From an uncultured Clostridium sp. (GTDB taxonomy: Bacteria > Bacillota > Clostridia > TANB77 > CAG-508): a stretch of 22,352 nt of DNA. The DNA lies in assembly GCA_900553015.1 (NCBI GenBank), contig USBY01000025.1, positions 1 through 22,352 of the forward strand. The letters run 5' to 3'. Position 1 is the stretch's first letter, and the number at the start of each line of letters is the position of its first letter. The notes below the pieces were generated by a model. The model was given only the letters and a program-made list of their open reading frames with translations, was not told the DNA's origin and searched no databases. Shown one piece after another: positions 7,094 through 14,065 of the stretch. Both the position numbers and the translations under genes were made by a program.

Positions 7094-7609
7094 ATGCCAG
7101 GATATGTAATACATTTAGCAATTGCAGAAAAATATTTAGAAAAAAATAAGATCGAAAAATATAATGAATTTATATATGGAGTCATCTATCCAGATGAAAG
7201 AGATGACAAATATAAAACACATTATTGGAATGAAATGAGATCAGTTAATTTATATAATTTTTTAAAGGAGAATAAGATTGATAGTAGTTTTAATAGGGGG
7301 TATTTTTTACATTTATTAACAGACTACTTATTTTACAATAAATATATAGAATATTGGTCAACAGATATATATACAGATTATGATTTGTTAAATCCATATC
7401 TATTAAAGAAGTATGATGTAAAATTACCAAATAAAATAAAAAAATATGTACATGTTGCAGAACAAGGTAAAAGTCTTAAAATTTTATCAAAAGAAGTAAT
7501 AGATAAATTTATAGAAGATTTGTCAAACTTGGACTTAGAACATATTAAAGAAGAGATAATGAAAGATCCAGAAGAATGGACAGAAGTAAGAACTTTAAAA
7601 GAGCCTTAG
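7094..7609 (+). CDS. Zinc-dependent phospholipase C-like (PF00882-like) protein
   Basis: 171-residue cytoplasmic protein resembling the zinc-dependent phospholipase C fold in the small hydrolase form common in Firmicutes. Seen: MPGYVIHL with His7, YGVIYPDERDD (Asp34), KTHYW (His43), and GYFLHLLTDYLFY with His73 and Asp77, a set of residues able to hold metal ions. No signal peptide, so it is unlike the secreted clostridial alpha-toxin. Activity and substrate are unproven. AAGGAG precedes the ATG. It is a single gene with its own promoter; a long hairpin lies downstream. Confidence 0.6.
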   Translation: MPGYVIHLAIAEKYLEKNKIEKYNEFIYGVIYPDERDDKYKTHYWNEMRSVNLYNFLKENKIDSSFNRGYFLHLLTDYLFYNKYIEYWSTDIYTDYDLLNPYLLKKYDVKLPNKIKKYVHVAEQGKSLKILSKEVIDKFIEDLSNLDLEHIKEEIMKDPEEWTEVRTLKEP

Positions 7610-7621
7610 AATTTAGAAAAA

Positions 7622-7654
7622 AATCTATTAAAACAAAAAAAGTTTTAATAGATT
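7622..7654. other. Perfect hairpin between genes
   Basis: 13-base inverted repeat AATCTATTAAAAC / GTTTTAATAGATT with an all-A loop of seven. The T-run is on the minus strand, not the plus strand, so it is a poor terminator for the upstream gene. It ends 11 bases before the MerR-type promoter. Confidence 0.6.
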
Positions 7655-7665
7655 AAAAAATAATA

Positions 7666-7696
7666 TTGACTTGGAGTTAACTTTAAGTGCTATCAT
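7666..7696 (+). promoter_or_regulatory. MerR/AdhR-type promoter-operator of the carbonyl/redox operon
   Basis: -35 TTGACT (7666-7671) and -10 TATCAT (7691-7696) are separated by 19 bases, the overlong spacing that MerR-family activators correct. Between them sits the dyad CTTGGAGTTAACTTTAAG (7670-7687), that is CTTGGAG-N4-CTTTAAG. From memory, the Bacillus AdhR operator is CTTAAAG-N4-CTTTAAG. A TG pair one base before the -10 makes it extended. The MerR gene is second in this operon, so autoregulation is expected. Confidence 0.8.
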
Positions 7697-7724
7697 AAAA
7701 AAAGTTTAAAAGGAGGAATGAATT

Positions 7725-8468
7725 ATGAAAAAACAAACTGCTGGAAGAGATCAATTAGGTGAATTTGCACCAAAATTTGCAGAATTAAATGATGATGTAT
7801 TATTTGGGGAAGTATGGTCAAGAGAAGACAAACTATCTTTAAGAGATAGATCTTTAGTAACAATATGTGTATTTATGGGGAAAGGATTAGTAGATAGTTC
7901 TTTAAAATATCATATTTTGAACGCAAAAAATAACGGAATAACAAAAGAAGAAATGGCAGAGATTATTACACATGCTGCTTTTTATGCTGGTTGGCCAAAT
8001 GCATGGGCAGTATTTAATATGGCAAAAGAAGTATATGCAGATGACGAACCTGCAAAAGAAGAACATGGTGGATGGTTTGGACTAGGTGAGCCAAATTCAA
8101 ACTATGCACAATATTTTATAGGAAATTCATATTTAAATCCACTAACAAAACCAGGTGAATCTAGTATTTTTATAGCAAATGTAACATTCGAGCCAGGTTG
8201 TAGAAACAATTGGCATATTCATCATGCTACAAAAGATGGTGGTCAAATTCTTATATGTGTTGATGGAGAAGGATGGTATCAAGAAGAAGGAAAAGAAGCT
8301 AGAAGTCTAAAACCAGGAGATATAGTTGTAATTCCTGCAAATGTTAAACATTGGCATGGAGCTAAAAAAGATAGTTGGTTTAGTCATTTAGCTATAGAAG
8401 TACCAGGAGAAAATACAAATAATGAATGGTGTGAACCAGTAACAAATGAGCAATATGATAATTTATAA
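7725..8468 (+). CDS. Carboxymuconolactone decarboxylase-cupin fusion protein
   Basis: Two-domain 247-residue protein. Residues about 10-105 are a CMD/AhpD-like helical domain with EIITHAAFYAGWPNAW (79-94); it lacks the CxxC pair of AhpD peroxidase reductases. Residues about 145-227 are a cupin barrel with WHIHH (His164, His166) and HWH (His209, His211) as metal ligands. Such fusions usually sit with aldo/keto reductases and flavodoxins in Firmicutes; the reaction is not established, and true carboxymuconolactone decarboxylase activity is unlikely in this setting. First gene after the MerR-type promoter, with AAGGAGG before the ATG. The regulator begins 17 bases downstream. Confidence 0.88.
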   Translation: MKKQTAGRDQLGEFAPKFAELNDDVLFGEVWSREDKLSLRDRSLVTICVFMGKGLVDSSLKYHILNAKNNGITKEEMAEIITHAAFYAGWPNAWAVFNMAKEVYADDEPAKEEHGGWFGLGEPNSNYAQYFIGNSYLNPLTKPGESSIFIANVTFEPGCRNNWHIHHATKDGGQILICVDGEGWYQEEGKEARSLKPGDIVVIPANVKHWHGAKKDSWFSHLAIEVPGENTNNEWCEPVTNEQYDNL

Positions 8469-8485
8469 AATATGGAGGATGTAGA

Positions 8486-8869
8486 ATGACAATATCTGAG
8501 GTAAGTAAAAAATATAATTTAACAGCAGATACAATTAGATATTATGAAAAAGAAGGACTAATTCCAACAGTACCAAGGGATAAAAATGGGATAAGAGATT
8601 TTGATGAAAATTCTTGTGGTTGGATAGAATTTATAAAATGCATGAGAAGTGCTGGTCTTGAAATTGAAACTTTAAAAAAATATGTAAGTTTATTTAGGCA
8701 AGGAACAAAAACTGTAAAAGAAAGAAAAATATTATTAATAGAACAAAGAGAAAAGCTACTAAAAAAACAAGAAGACATAAAAGCTACATTAGATAGATTA
8801 AATTATAAAATAGAAAAATACGAAGAAATAGAAAAAGGCAAATTAAAAGACTTTGCAGAAAAACCATAG
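8486..8869 (+). CDS. MerR-family regulator, AdhR-like aldehyde/carbonyl sensor
   Basis: 127-residue transcription regulator. Residues 1-40 form the winged helix-turn-helix (ISEVSKKYNLTADTIRYYEKEGLIP); residues 70-115 form the dimerising coiled coil. Cys52 in WIEFIKCMRSAGL lies where AdhR of Bacillus has its single thiol sensor for formaldehyde and methylglyoxal; an extra Cys44 is present. There is no metal-binding loop as in MerR, CueR or ZntR. In Bacillus the AdhR regulon includes a CMD-family protein and a dehydrogenase, which matches this operon in kind. GGAGG precedes the ATG. Target sites: the operator at 7666 and probably the near-copy at 13987. Aldehyde sensing is an inference. Confidence 0.88.
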   Translation: MTISEVSKKYNLTADTIRYYEKEGLIPTVPRDKNGIRDFDENSCGWIEFIKCMRSAGLEIETLKKYVSLFRQGTKTVKERKILLIEQREKLLKKQEDIKATLDRLNYKIEKYEEIEKGKLKDFAEKP

Positions 8870-8879
8870 GAGGATAATC

Positions 8880-9365
8880 ATGAGCAATAAATTAATAGTA
8901 TACTATTCTTATACAAATCATACTAAACAGATAGCTGAAGATATACAAAAACAATTACAATGTGACATTATAGAATTAAAACCTGTAAAACCATATTCTA
9001 CTGACTATAATACTGTTGTTGGACAAGAGCAAAATAATGAAAGTACAAAGAAAACACCAGAAATAGAAAATAAAAATTTAGATTTATCTAAATATGATGA
9101 AATAATATTGGGAACACCAGTATGGTGGTATACGATAGCACCAGTTGTAAGGACTTTCTTGAAAGAAAATGATTTAAGTAATAAAAAAATTATGCCTTTT
9201 GCAACAAATGCAGGATGGCTTGGACGTACATTTAAAGAAATAAAAGACTTATGTCCAAATTCAACTATAGGTAAAGAAATGAATATTGTATTTACAGAGA
9301 ATTATAGCGAAAATCAATTAGTTACATCACCAGATGAAATAGATGAATGGATTAAAGAATTATAA
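8880..9365 (+). CDS. Flavodoxin family protein
   Basis: 161-residue FMN-binding flavodoxin fold. Seen: phosphate loop YSYTNHTKQIA (residues 9-19), the LGTPVWWYTIAPVVRTFL block that stacks on the isoalloxazine, and ATNAGWLGRTF near the third flavin loop. It probably carries electrons to or from a redox partner or acts as an NAD(P)H-dependent quinone or carbonyl reductase. ATG at 8880 follows AGGAGG; the in-frame ATG at 8853 lies inside the MerR gene. Ten bases separate it from the regulator and 14 from the aldo/keto reductase, which is a likely functional partner. Confidence 0.88.
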   Translation: MSNKLIVYYSYTNHTKQIAEDIQKQLQCDIIELKPVKPYSTDYNTVVGQEQNNESTKKTPEIENKNLDLSKYDEIILGTPVWWYTIAPVVRTFLKENDLSNKKIMPFATNAGWLGRTFKEIKDLCPNSTIGKEMNIVFTENYSENQLVTSPDEIDEWIKEL

Positions 9366-9379
9366 ATAGGAGGGCTAAA

Positions 9380-10498
9380 ATGGGATATTTAGGTGAAGAA
9401 ATTAAAAAATTAGGATTTGGTCTAATGAGATTACCTCAAAAAGATGGAAAAATAGATATAGAGCAAACAAAAGTAATGGTAGATAAATTTTTAGATGCAG
9501 GATTTACATATTTTGATACAGCATGGGCATATGCAGGAAGTGAAGATGCAATAAGACAAGCATTAGTAGAACGTTATCCAAGAGAGAAGTTCCAATTAGC
9601 AACTAAAAATGCTGCATGGATAAATTGTAAAACTAGAGAAGAAGCAATTGCTCAATTTGATACTTCTTTAAAACAAACAGGTGCTGGATATTTTGATTTC
9701 TATCTATTACATAACTTAGGAGAATCTAGAACAAAAGCATTTGATGATTTTGATATGTGGAGTTGGATTCAAGAAATGAAAGCACAAGGAAAAATTAAAC
9801 ATATAGGATTTTCTTTCCATTCAACACCTGAGGAGTTAGAAGAAATATTAACTAAACATCCAGAAATGGAATTTGTACAACTTCAAATAAATTATGCAGA
9901 TTGGGAAAATCCAGCAATTAAATCTAGAGAGTGTTATGAAGTTGCAAGAAAACATGGTAAGCCAGTAATAATTATGGAACCTGTTAAAGGTGGAATGCTT
10001 GCAAATCCACCAGAGCAAGTACAAGAAGTATTTAAACAAGCTAATCCTGATGCATCAATTGCTTCATGGGCAATTAAATTTGCTGCAAGCTTAGATGGTG
10101 TTATAACAGTACTTTCTGGAATGAGTAATATAGAACAAATGGAAGATAATATATCTTATATGAAAGATTTTACAAAATTATCTGATGACGAAGAAGCTAC
10201 AATAAAGAAAGCTCAAGAGGTATTAAACAGTATTCCATTAATACCATGTACAACATGTAATTACTGTGCAAAAGTTTGTCCAATGAAAATAGGAATTTCT
10301 GGTTCATTTACAGCAATGAATTATTTAACATTATATAATGATATGGGAGCAGCTAAACACCAAGAAGATTGGCTTGTAAGTGGTCACGGACTTAAAAAAG
10401 CAGAAGAATGTATAAAATGTGGTAGATGTGAGCAAGTTTGCCCTCAACACATAAAAATAAGACAAGAACTAGAAAAAGTAGCAGAAAAACTAAAATAG
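9380..10498 (+). CDS. Aldo/keto reductase with C-terminal 2x[4Fe-4S] motif region
   Basis: 372-residue reductase. Residues 5-280 are the aldo/keto reductase barrel with the catalytic tetrad visible as Asp46 and Tyr51 (YFDTAWAYAGSE), Lys76 (LATK) and His111 (LLH). The C-terminal region carries CxxCxxCxxxCP motifs at Cys290/293/296/300 and Cys344/347/350/354, for two [4Fe-4S] clusters. This architecture is common in strict anaerobes and implies electron exchange with a ferredoxin or flavodoxin, such as the gene just upstream, rather than NADPH alone. AGGAGGG precedes the ATG. Last gene of the MerR-controlled operon. Substrate unknown; a reactive aldehyde or ketone would fit the regulator. Confidence 0.92.
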   Translation: MGYLGEEIKKLGFGLMRLPQKDGKIDIEQTKVMVDKFLDAGFTYFDTAWAYAGSEDAIRQALVERYPREKFQLATKNAAWINCKTREEAIAQFDTSLKQTGAGYFDFYLLHNLGESRTKAFDDFDMWSWIQEMKAQGKIKHIGFSFHSTPEELEEILTKHPEMEFVQLQINYADWENPAIKSRECYEVARKHGKPVIIMEPVKGGMLANPPEQVQEVFKQANPDASIASWAIKFAASLDGVITVLSGMSNIEQMEDNISYMKDFTKLSDDEEATIKKAQEVLNSIPLIPCTTCNYCAKVCPMKIGISGSFTAMNYLTLYNDMGAAKHQEDWLVSGHGLKKAEECIKCGRCEQVCPQHIKIRQELEKVAEKLK

Positions 10499-10620
10499 AT
10501 TCGGGATTAGGGGCGTTCCTATCAGGGATTTGGGGACGTTCCTTTTTTCCCCATTCGGGATTTGTGGGCGGTCTTTTTTCCTATTCGGGATTTAGGGACG
10601 TTCCTTAAATCCCTTTTTCC
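10499..10620 (+). repeat. REP-like degenerate repeat array
   Basis: Four head-to-tail copies of a unit starting ATTCGGGATT and centred on GGGGACGTTCC: 10499-10520, 10521-10552, 10553-10582 and 10583-10620. Each copy has the short dyad GGGACGTTCC or a variant. The copies differ in length (22-38 bases) and are more G+C rich than the genes. No REP-associated transposase gene is in the window. Confidence 0.7.
10587..10618 (+). terminator. Terminator formed by the last repeat copy
   Basis: GGGATTTAGGGA (10587-10598) pairs with TTCCTTAAATCCC (to 10613) in a 12-bp stem with one wobble and a three-base loop, followed by five T. Of the four repeat copies only this one has the full right arm, so it can end the operon at 7725-10498. 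Confidence 0.65.
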
Positions 10621-10645
10621 ATGTGGACGAGGTTATTTTTAATTT

Positions 10646-10676
10646 TAAGTCACGATTAAATCGTGACTTATTTTTT
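10646..10676 (+). terminator. Intrinsic terminator upstream of the HTH membrane gene
   Basis: TAAGTCACGA / TCGTGACTTA perfect stem with loop TTAAA, followed by a T-run. It insulates the next gene. Between 10677 and 10816 I see only A/T-rich DNA with two tiny hairpins (TCTACT/AGTAGA and GCTA/TAGC) and no convincing promoter. Confidence 0.85.
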
Positions 10677-10816
10677 ACAAAATTGTATATAAAATTTTGA
10701 AAACTAGATTTGCTGATATTTCGAGCAAAAATAACAATTCTACTAAAAGTAGATTGCTAAAAATAGCTAAGAGTGATAACATTTTTATATCGAAAAAACT
10801 TTTAAGGAGACTAAAA

Positions 10817-12703
10817 ATGGATAATCAAAAATTCGGAAGATTTATAAGAGACTTAAGAAAAAAAGCAAACATGACACAAAAGGAATTAGGAGAAAAATTA
10901 AATGTAACAGATAAAGCTGTTTCAAAATGGGAAAGAGGATTAGGTTTTCCTGATATTACAATTATTAATTTATTAGCAGAAACTTTTGGTATTACAGCAT
11001 CAGAAGTGTTAAATGCAGAAATAGGAAAAAAAGATACTATTGATGTAGAAAAAGCAGTACAAGAGGCTGTAGAGAAAGTTACTAAAGAAAAAGAAAAGAA
11101 AGAAAACAGAAAAAGAAAATTAATTAAAGTTGTAAAAATAGTATCTATTATAATATTTGTATTAATGCTTTTATTACAATTAGGATATTTATGCATAATG
11201 AAGCCAAATGGATATGAATATATAAATGATTCAATATTTTATATTGTAAATGAATTGATAATGATAACTGGAGTTGCATTTCTTATTTTACAACTAAAAA
11301 AATTAAAGATTATAAAGACTGTTACTGTAATTATTGCAGTTATTTTGAGTATTATTAATTTATCATTTATGATTAATAATGGTATGAATATAAAAACTAT
11401 ATTAAGTTTTTCTAACGATTTTTCAAATGAATTAGTACTAAAACAGAATAAGGAAAATGGTGAAACTAGACTATATAAATATGCCAAATTAATTTTATTT
11501 GCAAAACCATATGAACGATTTGAATATTCAGTAATTGGAGACATAAAACATCAGTGGCTTACAAATGATATTTGCAATATAACTTATACGGATGAAGATG
11601 ATAATTTAAGAAATTATGTAGCAACATATGGAAGTAGAAAAGGAACAGATTCATATTATTATGTATTTCATGCATTATTAGGAAGATGGCAAACACAGGC
11701 AGATTCCGTAGGTAATACAAAATTAACTGTAGATGAAAAAGGGATAAAAGTAACACGAGATGATACAGCTGAACAATTTGAATTTAGTGATTGCAAACAA
11801 TATGGTGTTACAGCATTAGTTCTTTATAAAGAGGATATTCCTAAATATGTAATTGCACTAAACGATGATTGTGAAATCGATGATGATACTACATATATAA
11901 AGAATGGTGGAACGATTACATTTTGCGATATTTCGATGAAAAAGACAATAAAAGAAACATTATATTGTACAGTATATAAGGATGAGAATTTAAACAATTA
12001 TAGTGGTATAACAGTAGAAGCAAATAATTTTAAAATAGATAATGGAATTTTATATTTTAGTTATGATGGCGAAAACATAATAGAGGTTCCAGGAGATTTT
12101 TCAAATGATAAATCAGCTTATAATGATCATAATTATATAATTTCTGAAGAAAAAACAGTATTTTTCTATACTGGAAATGGGAGAAAATATTTAGTATATT
12201 CAGATGATAAGGGCAATACTTGGAATACAGTTAATTTAGCTACTAACGGAGATATCCAATCTATCCAATTTTTAAATAAAGATGTAGGCTTTATATTACA
12301 ATTTGAAGATTATGCCTTAGGAGGAGTTACTTTTGGACATATTGATAAAACTACAGATGGAGGAAAAACATGGACGACTATAAATAATGGAATTGGAAGT
12401 CCGACTGAAGGTACATTTAGAAGTGGAAGCCAGTTATTGTTTGTAAATGAAAATATTGCTTTTGTTACAATGCCATATGCCAGTGGGGATGACTCTGACC
12501 TATATTATTCTGAAGACGGAGGTATAAATTTTACAAAAGTTACTTTAAGTGATGAACAGATTTATGATTATTATTATTTGCCAACTATAGAAGATGGAAA
12601 ACTTTATTTAGAAGTTGGTCAAGGAAATGATGGAGATTATAATGGAGGAGATTCTAAAAAGTATTGTTCAGAAGATAATGGAAAAACATGGAATGAAATT
12701 TAA
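10817..12703 (+). CDS. Membrane-spanning XRE-type HTH protein with external Asp-box domain
   Basis: 628-residue protein with three parts. Residues 5-62 are an XRE-type helix-turn-helix (MTQKELGEKLNVTDKAVSKWE), as in DNA-binding repressors; 75-100 is a charged coiled linker; three membrane helices lie near 104-126, 140-159 and 165-186. An odd number of helices puts the DNA-binding part inside and the remaining ~440 residues outside. The outer part ends with four Asp-box/BNR motifs (SxDxGxTW type) at residues 462, 512, 565 and 618, as in sialidase-like beta-propellers. I infer a one-component sensor that reads an extracellular ligand. The TTG at 10697 is in frame, but ATG 10817 has AAGGAGA upstream. 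The next gene starts 15 bases after its stop. Confidence 0.78.
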   Translation: MDNQKFGRFIRDLRKKANMTQKELGEKLNVTDKAVSKWERGLGFPDITIINLLAETFGITASEVLNAEIGKKDTIDVEKAVQEAVEKVTKEKEKKENRKRKLIKVVKIVSIIIFVLMLLLQLGYLCIMKPNGYEYINDSIFYIVNELIMITGVAFLILQLKKLKIIKTVTVIIAVILSIINLSFMINNGMNIKTILSFSNDFSNELVLKQNKENGETRLYKYAKLILFAKPYERFEYSVIGDIKHQWLTNDICNITYTDEDDNLRNYVATYGSRKGTDSYYYVFHALLGRWQTQADSVGNTKLTVDEKGIKVTRDDTAEQFEFSDCKQYGVTALVLYKEDIPKYVIALNDDCEIDDDTTYIKNGGTITFCDISMKKTIKETLYCTVYKDENLNNYSGITVEANNFKIDNGILYFSYDGENIIEVPGDFSNDKSAYNDHNYIISEEKTVFFYTGNGRKYLVYSDDKGNTWNTVNLATNGDIQSIQFLNKDVGFILQFEDYALGGVTFGHIDKTTDGGKTWTTINNGIGSPTEGTFRSGSQLLFVNENIAFVTMPYASGDDSDLYYSEDGGINFTKVTLSDEQIYDYYYLPTIEDGKLYLEVGQGNDGDYNGGDSKKYCSEDNGKTWNEI

Positions 12704-12718
12704 TAAAGGGAGGAATCT

Positions 12719-13486
12719 ATGAAAATATTAAAGATATTAGGAATAGTAGTAATAGTTGGTATATTAATTTTTGTGCTTATAGCTGTTAAAGATGCTAATA
12801 GTGATACTAATGAAATAAATAAGATTAATACAGTAGGAAATATAAATGATATAGAAATTGGTAGTAGTACACAAAATATGACAACAACTAATGAGATTAT
12901 TGATGTAAACAATATACAAGATAAGTATTTTTTGGGTATAGGAAAAATTACTAATATTGATGGGAATACTGTTAGTTTTATAGAAAATGAAAACAAAAAA
13001 TATGAAATTACAATAACGAATAATATTGAAGTAGTTAATGCTAGAACAAAGGAAAGAATTAATGATACTTCAATTATAGAAGTAGGAGATGTTATTGATA
13101 TAGATAAATCTACAGATAACTTTATTATAGGAATTGCAAAAAATATTTCTGGCAAAACACTAGAAAGAGACTTATTAATGGGATTAACTTTTAAAGAAAC
13201 AGAAGTGGGAGTAGGTATAGAGAAGGTAAATATAGTTAATAAGGAAAAAGCAATATTAACTATAAATTTTGAAGATCCTTATGCAGAATATTTTAATAAT
13301 CATGAAATATTTACTAAAAACGTTATTGTAAATCAAACTACAGAAATTCATAGCAAAAGTGGATTAGCATATAATGTAGAAACATTAAATAATGCAACTC
13401 ATGATTTTGTAAGTATTGTATTAGATAGAGCTACTATAAGTAATGAAGAACCTACTGTTAGCTATTTTGGCTCAACAGATACTTAA
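12719..13486 (+). CDS. Membrane-anchored extracytoplasmic protein, unknown function
   Basis: 255 residues. The N-terminus is a single hydrophobic helix (about 5-23) after a short Lys-containing start, with no lipobox cysteine and no clear cleavage site, so I infer an anchored protein facing outside. Residues 72-132 (GIGKITNIDGNTVSF ... IIEVGDVIDID) look like a small beta-barrel of the OB or DUF5666-like kind; the rest is beta-rich and Asn-rich. No catalytic motif seen. GGGAGG lies 5 bases before the ATG. Co-transcribed with the HTH membrane protein, so it may be its target or partner. Confidence 0.65.
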   Translation: MKILKILGIVVIVGILIFVLIAVKDANSDTNEINKINTVGNINDIEIGSSTQNMTTTNEIIDVNNIQDKYFLGIGKITNIDGNTVSFIENENKKYEITITNNIEVVNARTKERINDTSIIEVGDVIDIDKSTDNFIIGIAKNISGKTLERDLLMGLTFKETEVGVGIEKVNIVNKEKAILTINFEDPYAEYFNNHEIFTKNVIVNQTTEIHSKSGLAYNVETLNNATHDFVSIVLDRATISNEEPTVSYFGSTDT

Positions 13487-13495
13487 TGACAAAAG

Positions 13496-13549
13496 TGTAA
13501 GGTTAATGTAAGGTAAATAAATGGCAATTATTTTAATAAACATTATAAT
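13496..13549 (+). promoter_or_regulatory. Promoter with 11-bp direct repeats upstream of YxeA gene
   Basis: TGTAAGG occurs at 13496-13502 and 13507-13513, exactly 11 bases apart, the layout of OmpR/PhoB-type response-regulator sites. A perfect TATAAT is at 13544-13549. No good -35 lies 17 bases upstream of it, as expected of an activator-dependent promoter. Confidence 0.5.
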
Positions 13550-13572
13550 TATCATAGAGGAGGATGATAATT

Positions 13573-13920
13573 ATGGATGGGATAAAAAGTAAGATTGCGG
13601 TAGTAATAGGAATAATAGTTTTCATTTTATTTTTATATGGAATATATTATTTATTGGTTATTCAAAATAGTGAATATTATACACAAATAGATAATAGCAA
13701 AATAGAGGGTCTTTCCACGACAGATAATATGAAATATCAGTATACCCTAACTGCATATAATGAGAAAGGCAAAGAAAAAGAAGTAAAGTTTAAAACAAAT
13801 AGAGAATTAAGAGAAGATGCATATATAAAATTAGAAGTAATGTTAACTAGAGGAGTCATAAATTGGGAAGAAGTTCAGTTTGATGAAATGCCAAAAGAAG
13901 TTCAAGAGAAATATAAGTAA
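13573..13920 (+). CDS. YxeA family protein (DUF1093)
   Basis: 115-residue protein with one N-terminal membrane helix (about 8-30) and an exported domain. The exported part matches YxeA: QIDNSKIEG, KYQYTLTAYNEKGKEKEVKF, LREDAYIKLEV, then WEEVQFDEMP and KEVQEKYK. It forms a small OB-like beta barrel in this family; function is unknown, though members often belong to envelope-stress or antimicrobial-peptide responses. AGGAGG at 13558-13563 abuts the in-frame ATG at 13564 but sits 9 bases from ATG 13573, which decides the start. Possible two-component control through the upstream repeats. Confidence 0.8.
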   Translation: MDGIKSKIAVVIGIIVFILFLYGIYYLLVIQNSEYYTQIDNSKIEGLSTTDNMKYQYTLTAYNEKGKEKEVKFKTNRELREDAYIKLEVMLTRGVINWEEVQFDEMPKEVQEKYK

Positions 13921-13925
13921 TATAG

Positions 13926-13957
13926 ATACCTAGCTTAGAAAGGCTGGGTATTTTTTT
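13926..13957 (+). terminator. Intrinsic terminator after YxeA gene
   Basis: ATACCTAGCTT (13926-13936) pairs with AGGCTGGGTAT (13941-13951) with wobble pairs, AGAA loop, then seven T. Confidence 0.88.
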
Positions 13958-13986
13958 GAATAAATGTAAAAATATATGTTAAAGTA

Positions 13987-14017
13987 TTGACTTGGAGTAA
14001 ACTCTAAATGATATATC
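13987..14017 (+). promoter_or_regulatory. MerR/AdhR-type promoter-operator of the lar operon
   Basis: -35 TTGACT (13987-13992), 19-base spacer, TG one base before a TATATC -10 (14012-14017). The dyad CTTGGAGTAAACTCTAAA (13991-14008) lies in the spacer. Over the 24 bases from the -35, it matches the operator at 7666 at 21 positions. A second A/T-rich box, TATAAT at 14028-14033, has no good -35. Confidence 0.7.
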
Positions 14018-14065
14018 ATATTTATGTTATAATAGGTAAAATTGTGTAGAAGGGAAGATAAATTT

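Noticed and set aside
7622..7654. Terminator for the PF00882-like gene
   Set aside because: The perfect hairpin is followed by A, not T, on the plus strand, and no minus-strand gene is present. Kept only as a hairpin.
10825..13155. Long minus-strand open frames (123 and 151 codons) opposite the HTH membrane gene and the next gene
   Set aside because: No ribosome-binding sites, low-complexity hydrophobic translations, and they mirror well-supported plus-strand genes.
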